A stretch of DNA of 64,000 nt from NCBI GenBank assembly GCA_024509875.1, contig JAMPIV010014840.1, positions 348,983 to 412,982 on the forward strand, written 5' to 3'. A program made the translations under genes and the position numbers. Positions 37,241 to 49,733 of the stretch are shown piece by piece; the first letter of the stretch is position 1; the number at the start of each line of letters is the position of its first letter. The notes under the pieces are model-generated. The model saw nothing but the letters and a program-made list of their open reading frames with translations, was not told where the DNA came from and ran no database searches. This stretch comes from Oreohelix idahoensis. Taxonomy: Eukaryota > Mollusca > Gastropoda > Stylommatophora > Oreohelicidae.

Positions 37241-40200
37241 GGTGCCAATTGTTGTCATAGCCAGGACTGGAATTGAGGACGAGCTCTCAATATCTGACCA
37301 AATGCTCCTAAGGCGTGCGTAACACAAAGCTTCTGACAACAAAAGTCCAACTTCTGGCCTTCTCGTGGCGGCACCGTTTAAAAACTAACAGGAGAAGGGG
37401 CGAAGGGCGAGTGGCTGGCGCCCTAAAACCAGATTGCTCCAGGTACATTTTTGTATGTACCTGCAAGGATACTTGGAGAGGAGATGGGCACCGCCAAGCA
37501 AACCTCTTGCTATGATGGAAAGTCAACTCAGTAATAATATGCCGGATCGACCGATGCCCGGATTAAAAACGACCGCGCTCTCATTGCCCCTTGAGAGTGA
37601 TAAGTCAGTGAATGGGGTACAAACACCTGTTTTGAAACTTCCTAGAGAAGGTTGTTTTGTTGTTGGAACTTGGAATGTATGCACGCTATATGCGTGTGGA
37701 AAAGTCAGAGAACTAACACATGAAAATGCTAGATACTCGTGGGACATCCTGGGCCTAGCAGAAGTCAGATGGACAGGATTAGGTGAATCAATAACGGATG
37801 ATGGTCATAAAATTTGGTTTAGTGGAGATGAGTCCAAACATCAGCATGGAGTAGGTTTTATTGTACATAAAGATAGATTGAACTCTGTCATCAGCTGCAC
37901 CCCAATAAATAGCAGGCTTATTACCATACGTATTGCAGCACATCCAAAGAACATCTCCATCATACAGGTATATGCCCCCACTACTGACTATGAGGATGAG
38001 GCAATTGATACATTTTATGAAAATCTGGATGAAACAATTAAGAAAATTCCAAAGAAAGATCTTCTCATCGTGTTAGGTGATTGGAATGCTAAAATAGGGC
38101 CAGATGCATACGGTCAGTGGGCTGGCACAGTGGGGAAATTTGGGACAGGAAAAAACCAACGATCGAGGACTAAGGCTACTAGAATTTGCCAGCAACTATA
38201 AACTAACCCTTGCAAATACACTATTTCCTCATAAGTTATCAAGAAGAACAACGTGGCATGCCCCGAAAACTGAGATACATGGCCAAATTGATTTTATTCT
38301 TGTATCCAAAAGATTCAAGTCCAGTATTAATAAAGCCAAGACTAGGACTTTTCCTGGCGCCGACATTGGTAGTGATCATGACATGGTATTGATGACGCTC
38401 AAGCTCAAACTCAAAAAGAACTATAATCAAAACAGATGTTCTCAGTTAAGATTCAATTTAGACAAACTGAAAGATCCAGAAATCGCGGGAATCTTTGAGG
38501 CAACTGTTGGAGGAAAATTCGCAGCTCTCAACTTTTTGGAGGATGATATCAACTCAATCACAGAGAACATGAAAGACGTGCTCATTGAATCAGCAACAGA
38601 AATACTTGGTAAAAGAAAGAAAATAAACAAACCATGGGTTACAGATGACATTCTGAAGTTATGTGATACACGACGAGAAATGAAAAAGGTTAAGAAAGAG
38701 GTTCCTGAAGCAGCATGGCAATTACAGTATGGTGAATAAAAATATTAGAAAGAAAATGAAACAGGCCAAAGAAAAATGGGTAGCTGATCAATGTGAGTCC
38801 ATTAATACGGGGCTAATAAAAGGTAACAGCAAGGCAGCTTTTGACACATTAAGAAGACTATCAAAACCCCAACAGCCCAGGGTAACTGTCATAGAAGATA
38901 GCAATGGGGCTCTGCTCAATGAAAAGACAGCTGTAATGAGAAGGTGGACAGAATATTGTAAAGAATTATATAACTGTAAACTCGACACTGACTGTAGCAT
39001 ATTAAACAACATTAAGTGCGAAAACAGGGAACTCGGAAATGCAGCAATATTACGGGAAGAAGTGGAAGAGGCTATATGTTCGATGAAAGCAGGGAAGTCA
39101 CCGGGTGTGGATAATATCCCAGCAGAGCTCTTGAAATATGGAGGACCAGATATAGTAAAAATCATGACAACAATTTGCCAGAAGATATGGAGTACAAAAA
39201 AATGGCCAAAAGAGTGGACGCAATCATTAGTAATACCGCTTCCAAAGAAAGGAAATCTAAAAATGTGCAAGAACTACAGAACCATTAGCCTTATTAGTCA
39301 TCCAAGTAAGGTGATGTTAAAGATACTTTTGAACAGAATAAAACAGAAATCAGAAGAAATCTTGTACGAGGAACAGGCTGGCTTTAGACCAAAAAGAAGT
39401 ACATCAGAACAAATCTTCAATATTAGATTACTGATCGAAAAACATCTCCAGCATCAACACGATTTATACCATAACTTCATCGATTTCACAAAAGCCTTCG
39501 ATCGAGTCTGGCATGAAGGCTTATGGCAAATAATGAGAAAATTTAATTTTGATACCAACATCATAGATATCATTGAAGCACTATACAAGGACGCAAGCAG
39601 TGCTGTTTTTGCAAGCAATGACATTGGAGAATTTTTCAAAACAACTGTAGGAGTTCGCCAGGGATGTATCCTGTCTCCAGTGCTCTTTAATATATATCTA
39701 GAACATATTATGCAGGAGGCTCTCTACGATTATAAAACAACCATATCGATTGGAGGCCGACCTCTTTGCAATCTACGTTTTGCTGATGATATCGATCTGA
39801 TAGCTGGAACAGAATCAGAACTTCAAGACCTTACCTCTAGACTGGAGAAAGTAACAAGAACGTATGGGATGGAAATTAATATAGAAAAAAGCAAGATATT
39901 GGTGAATAGCCATAAGAAACATGTTCCGACCAACATTATGTTAAATGGGCAAACGTTAGAAGAAGTTAACACCTTTAAATATCTCGGGTCCACTATATGT
40001 AGTGATGGAAGATCAAGTAAAGAAATCAAGACAAGACTTGAGATGGCCTCAGCTGCCATGACAAGGCTGAATGTGATCTGGAAAAGTAACATCAGTTTTC
40101 CTGTGAAGATCAAATTATACAAATCAATCGTATTATCTATTCTCTTGTATGGGTGTGAGGGCTGGACACTCACTGCAGATATGGAGCGAAGGATTCAGGC

Positions 40201-40592
40201 TTTCGAGTATAAATGTTATAGAAGAATTTTGCGCATTTGCTATAAAGAGCACAAAACAAATGTCTATATTAGAGAGAAGATAAACACCTATGCAGGCCAC
40301 CAAGAACCACTTTTGTCAGTAGTGAAACGTCGAAAGCTTGCCTGGTTTGGGCATGTAACTCGTCATGACTCCCTTTCGAAAACGATCCTCCAGGGAACAG
40401 TCGAAGGTAAACGGAGAAGAGGAAGGCAAAGAAAATCCTGGGCTGATAACATCAAAGAATGGGCAGGACACGGTTTTTCCACACTTGTACGTATTGCTGA
40501 GGATAGAGAGCAGTGGAGGACCCTGTCTGCTGATGCTTCCACCATGGCACCCCTACGACCCATGACGGGTTATGGGTTGAGATGAGATGATG
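37241..40592 (+). mobile_element. RTE-type non-LTR retrotransposon, near full length
   Basis: A 3.35 kb LINE flanked by the exact 11-bp duplication ATCGTGGTATC (37230-37240 and 40593-40603), inserted into an older LINE remnant. It has a short 5' untranslated part, then endonuclease and reverse transcriptase in one coding region, and ends in a short TGA/ATG repeat rather than poly-A. The single-protein layout and 3' end fit the RTE group (RTE, RTE-X, Proto2), but the clade needs a tree. It is antisense to the cadherin gene. Fragments of the same family are at 31731-32500 and 41543-41625. Confidence 0.93.
37434..40585 (+). pseudogene. LINE ORF: endonuclease and reverse transcriptase, two frameshifts
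   Basis: The apurinic-type endonuclease has all landmark residues: GTWNVCTL, LAEVRWTG, QVYAPT, LGDWNAKIG, and SDHDMVL near 38375. The reverse transcriptase has GKSPGVDNIPAELL, KNYRTISLIS, QAGFRPKRST, FTKAFDRVWH, GVRQGCILSP and the catalytic RFADDIDLIA (about 39775). The C-terminal region contains CYRRILRICYKEH and WFGHVTRHDS. Frame breaks occur at an A run near 38150, where one extra A explains the shift, and near 38725 at the end of the endonuclease linker. Apart from these two, the 1,050 codons are open, so the copy is recent. The first ATG is uncertain; 37434 is the start of the open frame. Confidence 0.92.
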
Positions 40593-40603
40593 ATCGTGGT
40601 ATC

Positions 40604-41110
40604 AGATCGTCTTCCATTCTGCAGAAATGGCGAAATCATCTACATGAGTCTGCATGGGCTGGGTTTTTTAGTGCTTGCCGTATCGTCTGATTACGGAAAA
40701 TGTCTTTTCTTGTTACTTCAACCATCTTCCTCAGATACCTCATTTCTGAGGTTTGCAGCTAGCTTTTGTGGATTGGTTATTGCTCATGACTCGCATCCAT
40801 ATGTCAAGACTGGGAAATGAGTGGAGCGGTATACAGCCATCTTCTTATCAACTTCTCTTTTACTGAGGAATCCTCGATTTATGGCCTGAAAAAGTCTCCC
40901 TGCTGCTGTTCTTCAAGTAGCCAACATTTCTTTGATGCCTCCATTCTAGCCTATGACAGCTTCAAGGTATTTAAAGTGGAATTTGAGTTTTTACTTATTC
41001 AGTTCAGGATTTCTAATACCAAAGTAGACAGGGCGCAAAAGTGTGACAACAGCTGAAAGCCACGTAGCAATAGTAGATCACTTGATTTTGAGAGGATAAA
41101 AAATATTTAC
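40604..41110 (-). mobile_element. Continuation of the older LINE remnant
   Basis: 40604-40750 aligns with 1165-1325 (CCTCAGATACCTCATTTCT, TTTTCTTGTTACTTCAACC-like blocks); the minus strand reads EMRYLRKMVEVTRKDIF. It is separated from 35700-37240 by the RTE-type LINE. 40800-41110 is intron without recognised features. Confidence 0.65.
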
Positions 41111-41191
41111 CTCTGAAATTGTGAAGTCAGCCTTGCCTGGCACAGAAAGGGGAGTAAGTTGCTTCACAAAGATCTTTCTTGAATAGGTGTT
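41111..41191 (-). CDS. Cadherin gene, exon 2 of those visible
   Basis: An 81-nt (27-codon) phase-0 exon. The acceptor is TTTTCCCCCAG directly above 41191 and the donor is GTAAAT at 41105-41110. It encodes the start of an extracellular cadherin repeat, with KIFVKQLTPLSVPGKADFTI, and ends SE. The next exon (28507-28617) begins ADGSSVFRV, so the join gives FTISEADGSSVF, a plausible cadherin strand. The exon is too short to recognise alone; the consistent phases and splice sites on both sides carry the call. A GAAT/CAAT simple repeat follows closely at 41214-41280. Confidence 0.82.
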
Positions 41192-41209
41192 CTGGGGGAA
41201 AATAACCAT

Positions 41210-41779
<570 letters not shown>

Positions 41780-42059
41780 GTCCGCCTGTTGATTATTTTA
41801 CTCTGTCTGTTCATGTTTGATAATCTTTGTAAAGGCGTTTAAAAAAAAAACTCACACAAAAATACGTTTTACGGAGAAAGTTTTTTTTTTTTTTTTTTGG
41901 GTAGTGTAAAATAAAGTTTTTTGTACATAACAACAATTGATTTCTTGATTTAATGATACACTAGTTTGGGGGTCACATGATCGTACGACTGAACGCTCAA
42001 TATTAAGATGATCTTGGCTGGAAAATAGGTGCGTTAAATCATGTTTTTTAAGAGAAATC
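41780..42059. other. Intronic spacer
   Basis: A and T runs (41840-41850, 41881-41898); otherwise nothing recognised. Confidence 0.4.
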
Positions 42060-42475
42060 AAGTCCCACTCAAAAAAAAGTATCTGCAACTCAAGTGTCAA
42101 GTCAGTCCTATTTGATGGCTCTGAAACATGGAGAACATCAAAAAAGAACAACCAAAAATGCTACAGACTTGCATAAATGGGTGCTTGTGTAGAATGGCCT
42201 CAAAACTGAGCCCATGCAGACCTGAGTGGAACAGTTCCAATTACGATGGTTTGGCCATGTCTGGAGAAAACCGGCTACCATGACAAGTATGGGAAACCGA
42301 AAGCCAGAGATCAAGGCCTCCAGGACGACCCAGAATCCACTGGCAGAACAACATTCGACAACCTCTGGAGGATACAGGACTAGACTGGAAACAGGGCAGG
42401 AAAAAGACAGCCGAAAGGATAGTATGGTACACCTCTACACCCAACAGTAGAAGAGAGACGACTAAGTATTAATGA
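42060..42475 (+). mobile_element. LINE 3' coding end, parental family of the 24-bp unit
   Basis: The plus strand encodes SVLFDGSETWRTSKK, then LRWFGHVWRKPATM, then GRTTFDNLWRIQD across frames, the typical end of a LINE protein after RT. The segment near 42350 holds one copy of the motif amplified at 35824-37174. Confidence 0.7.
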
Positions 42476-43999
42476 AAATACTATAGCTTTCTACTCACCT
42501 CTTCCCTTTTAAAAACCGATTTAATTCACGGGAGATAAGTACTTTCGGCAACATACATATACATTTTTCGTGTTACGCCCCTTGTTTTAGACAGCCAAAC
42601 AACATAAAATGGAAATTATTTTTTAAAGGGAATACTGCTGAAAAACATAACATTAGAGATTAAAAAAAAAATAAATAAATAAATGAAACCCGAGGCTGCA
42701 AAACAGACTTGATTTCTATGGTTTCGATACATTTTTCTAATGCAAGGATAGCTCTTCTTATCTTTGTAACAGCGCTATTGTTACAAAGCTGTTGTAAATA
42801 AACGTGTTGAAATGTCAATTGTGCAAATGTTCAGATCAGATCGGGTTGCACCGTATTAACACTAGGCGCATGTTATGTTCATGTAAGTGTTCTTGTTAGG
42901 GTTCAGTGGTCAGAAAGTCTATACGCCCTAGATGTTGATTTCCACAAATCTGTAGAATTGTGTACCAGGTAGGTTCTTCCGGATGAGAATGCAGCTACGT
43001 GTTGGCGTTTCTTGGCACGTGATGTGGCGTATAATGTAATGTTAGTGCTCACCTTAGTTTGTTGACTCAGTTCATCCCACAATAGCACACGAGTCATTGA
43101 CGATAGTTAACACAGTCACCACGATAACTAACTGTTTCACTGACAACAATTTTCTAAACCACTAACAATAATTAGCTTAATCACTGACGACAATCCAATA
43201 AATGATAAAATGTTTATTAAAATTAAATATTGTATATAAGAATATTGAAGCATGCACTATTCACAAAATCAGCAATATTATTTATAGTTTCATTACTTTG
43301 TAACTCTAGATCTATCTAATCCTATCATATACAAATGTGAGAATCCTTGTTCTTAATTATCTCTATTTATATATTCCTGTCCCCATTATGACAAACACTT
43401 GAGAATCATTGTTCCCATTATTGCATAACAACTGTTTCAACTCAAAAGTTACACTGATTCTCAAAATCGTGTGTAAAGTAATAATATCATCTGTCTTAAT
43501 ATTCAATGAACATTTCTTATTAGTTTTACAGTATCTATAATTAAGTATCGAGTCAGTGGTTCTGAATATGTTTACTTACACGTGTCATCAAAGGCTAAGC
43601 GCCTGGAATAAAGTCGTCACTTTTGATCCATTTTATGCCTGCCAGTCTGCAGAATCACACATTGTTGATTCACGACAACCGCTCCACCAAAGGCGTGAAG
43701 TTATAAATATTAATTACATATTCTACAGCGGCAACACGCAGATTAATATTGGCATTAAAATGACTCCGGAGCCGCTTGTGAATTACATTACACCTTAGCG
43801 GGTTAAGATCATTTGTTAACAGATTGAGAACCACTATCTCTCTTTCTTACTTTCATTACAATCATTGGAATTATTCGAAATATTCAGAGCCATGCACAAA
43901 CTCTATTACTCAACAAATAATCCGCCCTACTAAAGCAACAGTTAAAAAGTTAGTTGCTTATCCTTTACAGGACGTAGCAATCAACCCCAGCTTTGGCTG
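42476..43999. other. Intron 1 sequence
   Basis: AT-rich with no recognisable gene or repeat over 1.5 kb. Small frames here have no family features. Confidence 0.35.
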
Positions 44000-44195
44000 T
44001 TTGTGATTTTTCAAGGCAATTTTTTTTCATTCAGTAGTTTGCCATTGCTTTCTGAACGGTACGGCGCTTATACCATTGTTAAAAATCCACACAAAAGCGA
44101 TCTGCTACAAAACCGCCTGCGGCAGGTTTCGAACCTGGTATATCTGGATTATGAAACTGCGTTCATATCCATTAGGCCACAGACGCCGACACTAA
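44000..44195 (-). repeat. Probable tRNA-derived SINE head
   Basis: On the minus strand 44190-44105 has a tRNA-like layout: GTGGCCTAATGGATATGAAC (A-box region), then CAGGTTCGAAACCTG (T-arm and B box). The acceptor stem does not pair properly, so a SINE head is more likely than a tRNA gene. Its 3' extent is uncertain. Confidence 0.55.
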
Positions 44196-44409
44196 AGCAA
44201 ACCACAAAGTATATCGGAGTACCACAGAGTCGCCCCAAAACACTAAAGCTCGACGAAGTACCCTCTCCAGTTATCTGTACTTAAAAGACAAGTTATTCTA
44301 ACACTAGCTAATATTATCTAGAAATTATCTTCTTAATATTATTACAGCTATTCTCTACAACAAAATACTTCCTATAAAAATCTAACACGTTTCCTAATTT
44401 ATCCTTTGT

Positions 44410-46760
44410 CCATCATCATCATGTGACGTATTCTTTCCAGAACGTTGTCTCCATTACAGCTGCTCTGAACGCATCACGATTCTGGGCAAATCGACCTGCA
44501 TCAGCCAAAGACAAGTTCAGACTCTCTGTGATGTCCTGGGTCCACCGTCGTCTAGGTCGACCCCTTCCCCTTTTTCCAGGGACCATGCCTTCCATCACTG
44601 TGTTTTTCCAGACTATTATGTCTTTTTATATGACCGAAAAATTTCAGCTTCCTTATTGCGATGGTATTTAGGAGCCAATGTTCCTGTACGTTTAGTGAGT
44701 GCAGTACTTCTCTGTTGGTCTTTTTTCTGTCCGGGGTATTCTCAACATCCTTCTGTAGCATTTCATTTCGAATGATGTAATCTTTTTTGCAACTGTTTTA
44801 TTGAGTGTCCAAGTCTCGCAGCCGTATGTTGCTACTGGAAATATACATGCTCTGATCAGTTGTAACTTTGTTTCTTTGCTTGTGCCTTGCCATAGGTTTT
44901 TTATGTGTATTAGTTTATGTGAAGCAATTGCAAGTCTTCTTTTAATTTCTACTGCACAGTCGCCAGAGCTGTTGATGATTGATCCTAAGTATTCGAATTC
45001 ATTAACACTTTCCAGTTCTTCGTTATCAATTTCAATTTCTGGTTTGGTCTTTACTTTGTCTGTTGTCAATACTTTGGTCTTCTTGGTGTTTAGGTATAGA
45101 TTCTGGGCCTCGCTGTGTTTTTTGGTGGACAGAATTAATTGTTCAAGTCCTTCTGGGTTGGTCGATAGGAGGACTGTGTCGTCAGCATATCTGATTTCCG
45201 GGATCTGGTACCCGCCGATGTTAAATGAGTCAAACTATGTGTGTTCTTGGTCATCTCTTACGTTTCTCATGATATTCTCGGCATAAATGTTAAACAGGTA
45301 AGGGGAAAGGGTACAGCCTTGTCTTACTCCTTTCTGTACTTCAAACCATTCTGATGTTTCCCCCTCTATTCTTACGGCTGTCTGTTGTTCTTGGTACAGC
45401 AGTGCGATGAGTTGTATAAGGTGGTTTGGAAATCCCATATTTTACATAATAGCCCATAACTGCTGATGTTGTACACAATCGAAAGCTTTGGTGTAATCAG
45501 TGAAACAAGTATGTAGGTCAACGTTGAATTCTTTACACTTTTCTATGATGATCCTCATGTTGAATATATGATCTCTAGTGCCTCTACCTGGTCGAAAACC
45601 CGCCTGTACTTCGTTTATTTCTGTTTCTAGCTTTTGTTGCATCCTTTTCATTATGATTTGTAATAGTATTTTGCTGGCATGGCTTATAAGAGCTATAGTT
45701 CTGTAGTTTGTGCACAGTTTTCAGGTTGCCCTTTTTTGGCAAGGGTATGTAAATTGATCTTTTCCATTCCTTGGGCCAAATTCCGCTTTGCCAGATCTTG
45801 CAGCATAATGCATGGTATTTACGAGCGCTGCCTTCTCCTCCTGCCTGTATCATTTCAGCTGTTATTTCATCCTAACCAGGAGAATTTCCACTTTTTAAGT
45901 GCTTGATTGCGTTCCGGACTTCCTCTATGGTAGGTTTCTGGTTCACGTTCCGCTTCATTCATGACGTTGTTATCTGCCGCTTTGTTTATTTCCGTATACA
46001 TTTCTTGACAGTACTTCTTACATCTGTTCTGAATATCTTTACGTTCTGTTAGAGTGTCGCCTTTCTTGTCGTTTATTGCACGAGGTGATGATTTAAAGTT
46101 GCTGTTCTTCAATGTTCTTACTTCAGAAAACATATTCTTACTCAATCCCTGTTCGCGCATTTCCTCTATTTTCCTGCAGGTGTCGTTTATGTATTGTTGT
46201 TTGTCTTGTCTGAGTCGTTTTTTAATATGCTTTGTGTATTCCTTGTACAACTCCTGATTTTCTGTATCTTTTTTGGACTTCATTTTTCTTCTCTCTACCA
46301 CCAACTTCAGTGTTTTGTCTGAGATGTATTCTCGTCTCTTTATACTCTTTTAGGAATTAACCTCTGTGCATTTGTAATATAAACATCTCTGATGTTATTG
46401 GCAAGTTCATCTGGTGTCATTTCCTCCTGTACTGCCATAAGAATGTCAAATTTGTTCTGAGTATCGATATTGTACTCTTCTGGTATGGCGCTTGTGTCAT
46501 AACGTACTACTTTGTCGCTTGTAACGACTTTTTTTCAATTTGATCTTGAAGTTTGCAGCAAGAAGTTCATGGTCGGAGTCACAGTCTGCTCCTGGGAGCG
46601 TCTTGATGGATGAGATACAAGATCGCCGCCTTTGTTGTATTAAGATGTAATCTATTTGGTTCTTGCTTTTTCCGTCCGGTGACGTCCATGTATATAGTCG
46701 TCTAGGGTGTTGCATGAAAAGAGTATTTGTGATGACTAATCCAGTACATGGACCTATAAC
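44410..46760 (-). mobile_element. Second RTE-type LINE, decayed and 5'-truncated
   Basis: Reading down the minus strand: the endonuclease end with RRLYTWTSPDGKSKNQIDYI and LPGADCDSDHELL (46700-46530), linker, RT with QAGFRPGRGTRDHIFNMR, DYTKAFDCVQ, GVRQGCTLSPYLFN and the catalytic RYADDTVLL (about 45180). Then come FEYLGSIINS, CETWTLNK, FFGHIKRHNS and GRGRPRRRW to the stop near 44420, followed by an ATG-repeat tail. At least six frame breaks show it is dead. It is a different, older family than the LINE at 37241. Confidence 0.88.
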
Positions 46761-47837
46761 AAATTTCCTATATTTTAAGTTCTCTAAATATCTCTATCTC
46801 TATCTATATATGTCTCTATCTCAATCTGTCTCAAGTTGACCGTGCTAACAATAGTATTTGTACCCCTTTATTTTGCACCTGGCACCTGTATTTCTCTGCT
46901 GTTCCGTGGGAAAGTGTCAGGAGTTCATGATTTTGTAAACCTGACTACAGAGTAAAATGCTGATTTCAGCACGTATCTTGTCTTTCTAACGTCCTAATTA
47001 AACGACTCAATTGCACCAGTGCAGTTGTTCTCATGGATAAATGACCACTGTTTATGGTTATATCTACATTCCTTTTCCTATAAATGTAATTAACATCACT
47101 CAACATTACATTCCTTTCTCTAAATATAATAAGATGTCACTCAACAAGTACATTACTTTGTCTTTGTTTTTGGTGATATTTTAGAGTTCTCTCTAAAAGT
47201 GTGAGAACCATCGTTTAAAACTTAGAGTAGCTGTCACTCAAAGTTACCATGCACAGATGTGCACTACTCAGTGACCCGCACGTGATGCTACAAATAAAAA
47301 AAGGGTGATGCCTTTTTGTTTTTGTTGAAGCGCTCTTTTGATTGACAGCTCTCGACCCCAGTGTCAACTATTTGTGAACCTGCTTTCAGTTTGTAATAAT
47401 TAAATGTGAGAAATTTTTTCTGCACGTTTTCATTTTGCATTAGAAGCTAGCGTTATAAATTATAATATTAAACTATATATTGTCTGGGTCAATACTGCAG
47501 ATGGAGCATGCAGCCATGTTGTATTGTTCACTAATTCCCTATTATATGTTAATTATTATATTATAACTCAGATGTAACTATACATCTGAGCATTGCGCGG
47601 TCACACCTTTTGTATTCTTATTTTGATATCACCGTTAAGTCCACCAACATTGTCTTATTGCCGCCAAGGTATATGTATGGTTGTACAACACCTGTAAGTG
47701 GTCTTTCTTCCAGTACAATCTTGTTATCGTTTCCTTGCATTTATTCTCATTATCATTCTCGTTTCCCTGCGTATTTATAGATCACATGGTTCTGACATTT
47801 CAAGTATCACCATATTCATAATAGTCTCATTGAAACG
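46761..47837. other. Intronic spacer
   Basis: AT-rich; nothing recognised. Confidence 0.35.
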
Positions 47838-48362
47838 ACTTTGGTTTGGTTTGGTTTGGTTTGGTTTTAAGCACCATCGTAATTGCACACGGACAACTCC
47901 ATCAGTGATCCGATCTCCTCCCTTAGATCACACAAGGAGTATATCAGTATAGTTCACAAACTCTGGAGCACCGTTGAGGATCCCAGTGTGTGTACAGGAA
48001 AAACACATTCTATAGTTTTGTGGTGGGTATTTTTTAAATATATATTTTTCATATTTTGCCAGGGCAGCGGCCGTATGGCCTTCTCTTTACGATACCCAAC
48101 TGCCGATGGATTTTTTAATGCGCGCAACTTGGATACCCGACCTATTATTTTTTCGCCTTTATCCGAGAAGGCTAAGCATCCGATCTAACTACCCAGGAGA
48201 TCGGGGGGGGGGAGAGAGTGGGGATTATGACTTCATTAAGAACCACTGGTTCTGAAAAAAAATTCCCATAAATGATATGCCTTGTACTGGGAGCGAACCC
48301 GGTATCTTTAGAATTAGAGGCGGACACCATAACTCTTAGCCACTCCAACCTCCCGAAACGTC
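47838..48362 (-). repeat. SINE or composite SINE with (AACCA)n tail
   Basis: At its upper end the minus strand shows a tRNA-like head (GAGTGGCTAAGAGTTATGG, then ACCGGGTTCGCTCCCAG as B box). At its lower end it has a tail of AACCA repeats (47838-47870). The last 150 bp match copy 1 at 50-212. At about 520 bp it may be two fused SINEs. Confidence 0.55.
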
Positions 48363-48629
48363 CTTAACGAATAATGATAAAAACCCTGCCAACGTTTCAG
48401 GAAAATACGGAAAAGCCCACTTTACACCGTGAAAACTAAATTGAAAACCCATTAAAAGAATGCGCATGCCTTGCAATCTTTCCATGGTTCATTTTTTTTA
48501 ATAGGAAATCCTGAAACAGCGCATTACACCGCTAAAGCTAAATTGAACAGATCTTAAAAATCACGTCAACATTTCGATTCTTTCATGGTGCATTGACTAT
48601 TGATCATACGTCTTGATATGTATGACTTG

Positions 48630-48880
48630 GGAGCCGCGCTGGTGTAATGGTTACCACATTGCACTGGCGAACAGATGTTCAATGTTGAAGCCCGGGCGTG
48701 AGCTTTTAAAGGAGTGTCATTGACCGGGATTTTGACTGAATAACCCGAACGGCTCCTGAGATAAACCCTCTGTGGATGGGAAGGAGCGAAGCTCCTGACC
48801 GGGTTGGTAGGAAAGTCCACAGGCTCCCCATCCTCGCAATGACATGTCATTGGGCCGAAGGGCTGAAAGCCATTCAACGA
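48630..48880 (+). repeat. tRNA-derived SINE-like repeat
   Basis: It starts GGGAGCCGCGCTGGTGTAAT with an A-box-like GGTGTAATGGTTACC and a weak B box near 48682. The part 48775-48865 (GAAGGAGCGAAGCTCCTGAC, CAATGACATGTCATTGGGCC) is also present, reversed, inside the hAT element at 16441-16555. Confidence 0.65.
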
Positions 48881-49184
48881 AAAATTCAACGAAGTTTAAC
48901 ATAATTAAAACAAAAACAAATTAATTATATGATTACGGGAGAATTAGTGCCGTTATCAGGATGAGCAGCTCAAAAGAACAACACATAATTATTCTCCCCA
49001 CCCCCACCCGTGGGTCTCGTTTTGGCGCGTTACCTACTCGTTTCATTAAAAAAAAAATTAACATAAAAGCAAGGAGCTATACAGGATGGAAAAAAAATGG
49101 AAATAAGGAACAGAACAAAAAGAAACTGAGGCCGTTAATTAGAAGAACAAATACAACAAAATCAAGTTAATAAAAAACATTTAC

Positions 49185-49274
49185 CATTGGCACATCAATT
49201 AGCATGGTGTTGTTTTTACTCATGAGGACACAATTTATGTTTACAGTCAGCAGAAGGTGACCCGCGTGGCCATC
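49185..49274 (-). CDS. Cadherin gene, exon 1 of those visible
   Basis: A 90-nt (30-codon) phase-0 exon. The acceptor is TTTCTTTTTTTCCAG directly above 49274 and the donor is GTAAAT at 49179-49184. It encodes DGHAGHLLLTVNIN and then NNTMLIDVPM, which fits the last strand of one cadherin repeat and a degenerate linker to the next (the usual DxNDNxP is not intact). It joins the exon at 41111-41191 in phase 0. This is not the gene's first exon: upstream coding must lie above 49274, but I could not find it in the remaining 14.7 kb, which are largely transposons. Confidence is lower than for exons 3 to 5 because the motif is weak. Confidence 0.72.
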
Positions 49275-49353
49275 CTGGAAAAAAAGAAATATTTCATTTG
49301 TCACAGAATTAGAACGGTATGTAGCGTCCACTACAAGGTGTAGAGTCATATAC

Positions 49354-49354
<1 letters not shown>

Positions 49355-49452
<98 letters not shown>

Positions 49453-49462
49453 ATTATAGTAT
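49355..49462. repeat. (CATA)/(TA)n microsatellite
   Basis: CATA units pass into (TA)n over about 100 bp. Confidence 0.95.
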
Positions 49463-49479
49463 ATATGAAAAATATAGAA

Positions 49480-49715
49480 CATCACAAGAACAGCTATGCT
49501 GTGGACCCCAGAAGGAAAACGAAAGAGAGGCCGACCAAAAACAACTTCGCGGAGGACTGTGGAGGCTGAGATGCAAAGAATGAACCAGAGTTGGGGCACT
49601 GTACGAAGGATGGCCACCAACCGAACAAAGTGGAATCAATTTGTTGTTGTCCTACAAGACGCCACTAGGCGTGATGGCTACTGACTGCTTTGACGGTCGG
49701 TGGTTAAGGATCTAA
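49480..49715 (+). mobile_element. LINE 3'-end fragment
   Basis: The plus strand encodes LWTPEGKRKRGRPKTTSRRT, then MNQSWGTVRRMATNRTKWN, then DATRRDGY and a stop, a typical LINE C-terminus. A reversed scrap of the same end is at 22733-22793. Both lie beside (TA)n tracts. Confidence 0.8.
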
Positions 49716-49733
49716 GAAGAATATATATATATA

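Noticed and set aside
44105..44190. tRNA gene on the minus strand
   Set aside because: A and B boxes are present but the acceptor stem does not pair; a SINE head is more likely. The same applies to 48290-48355 and 60600-60665.
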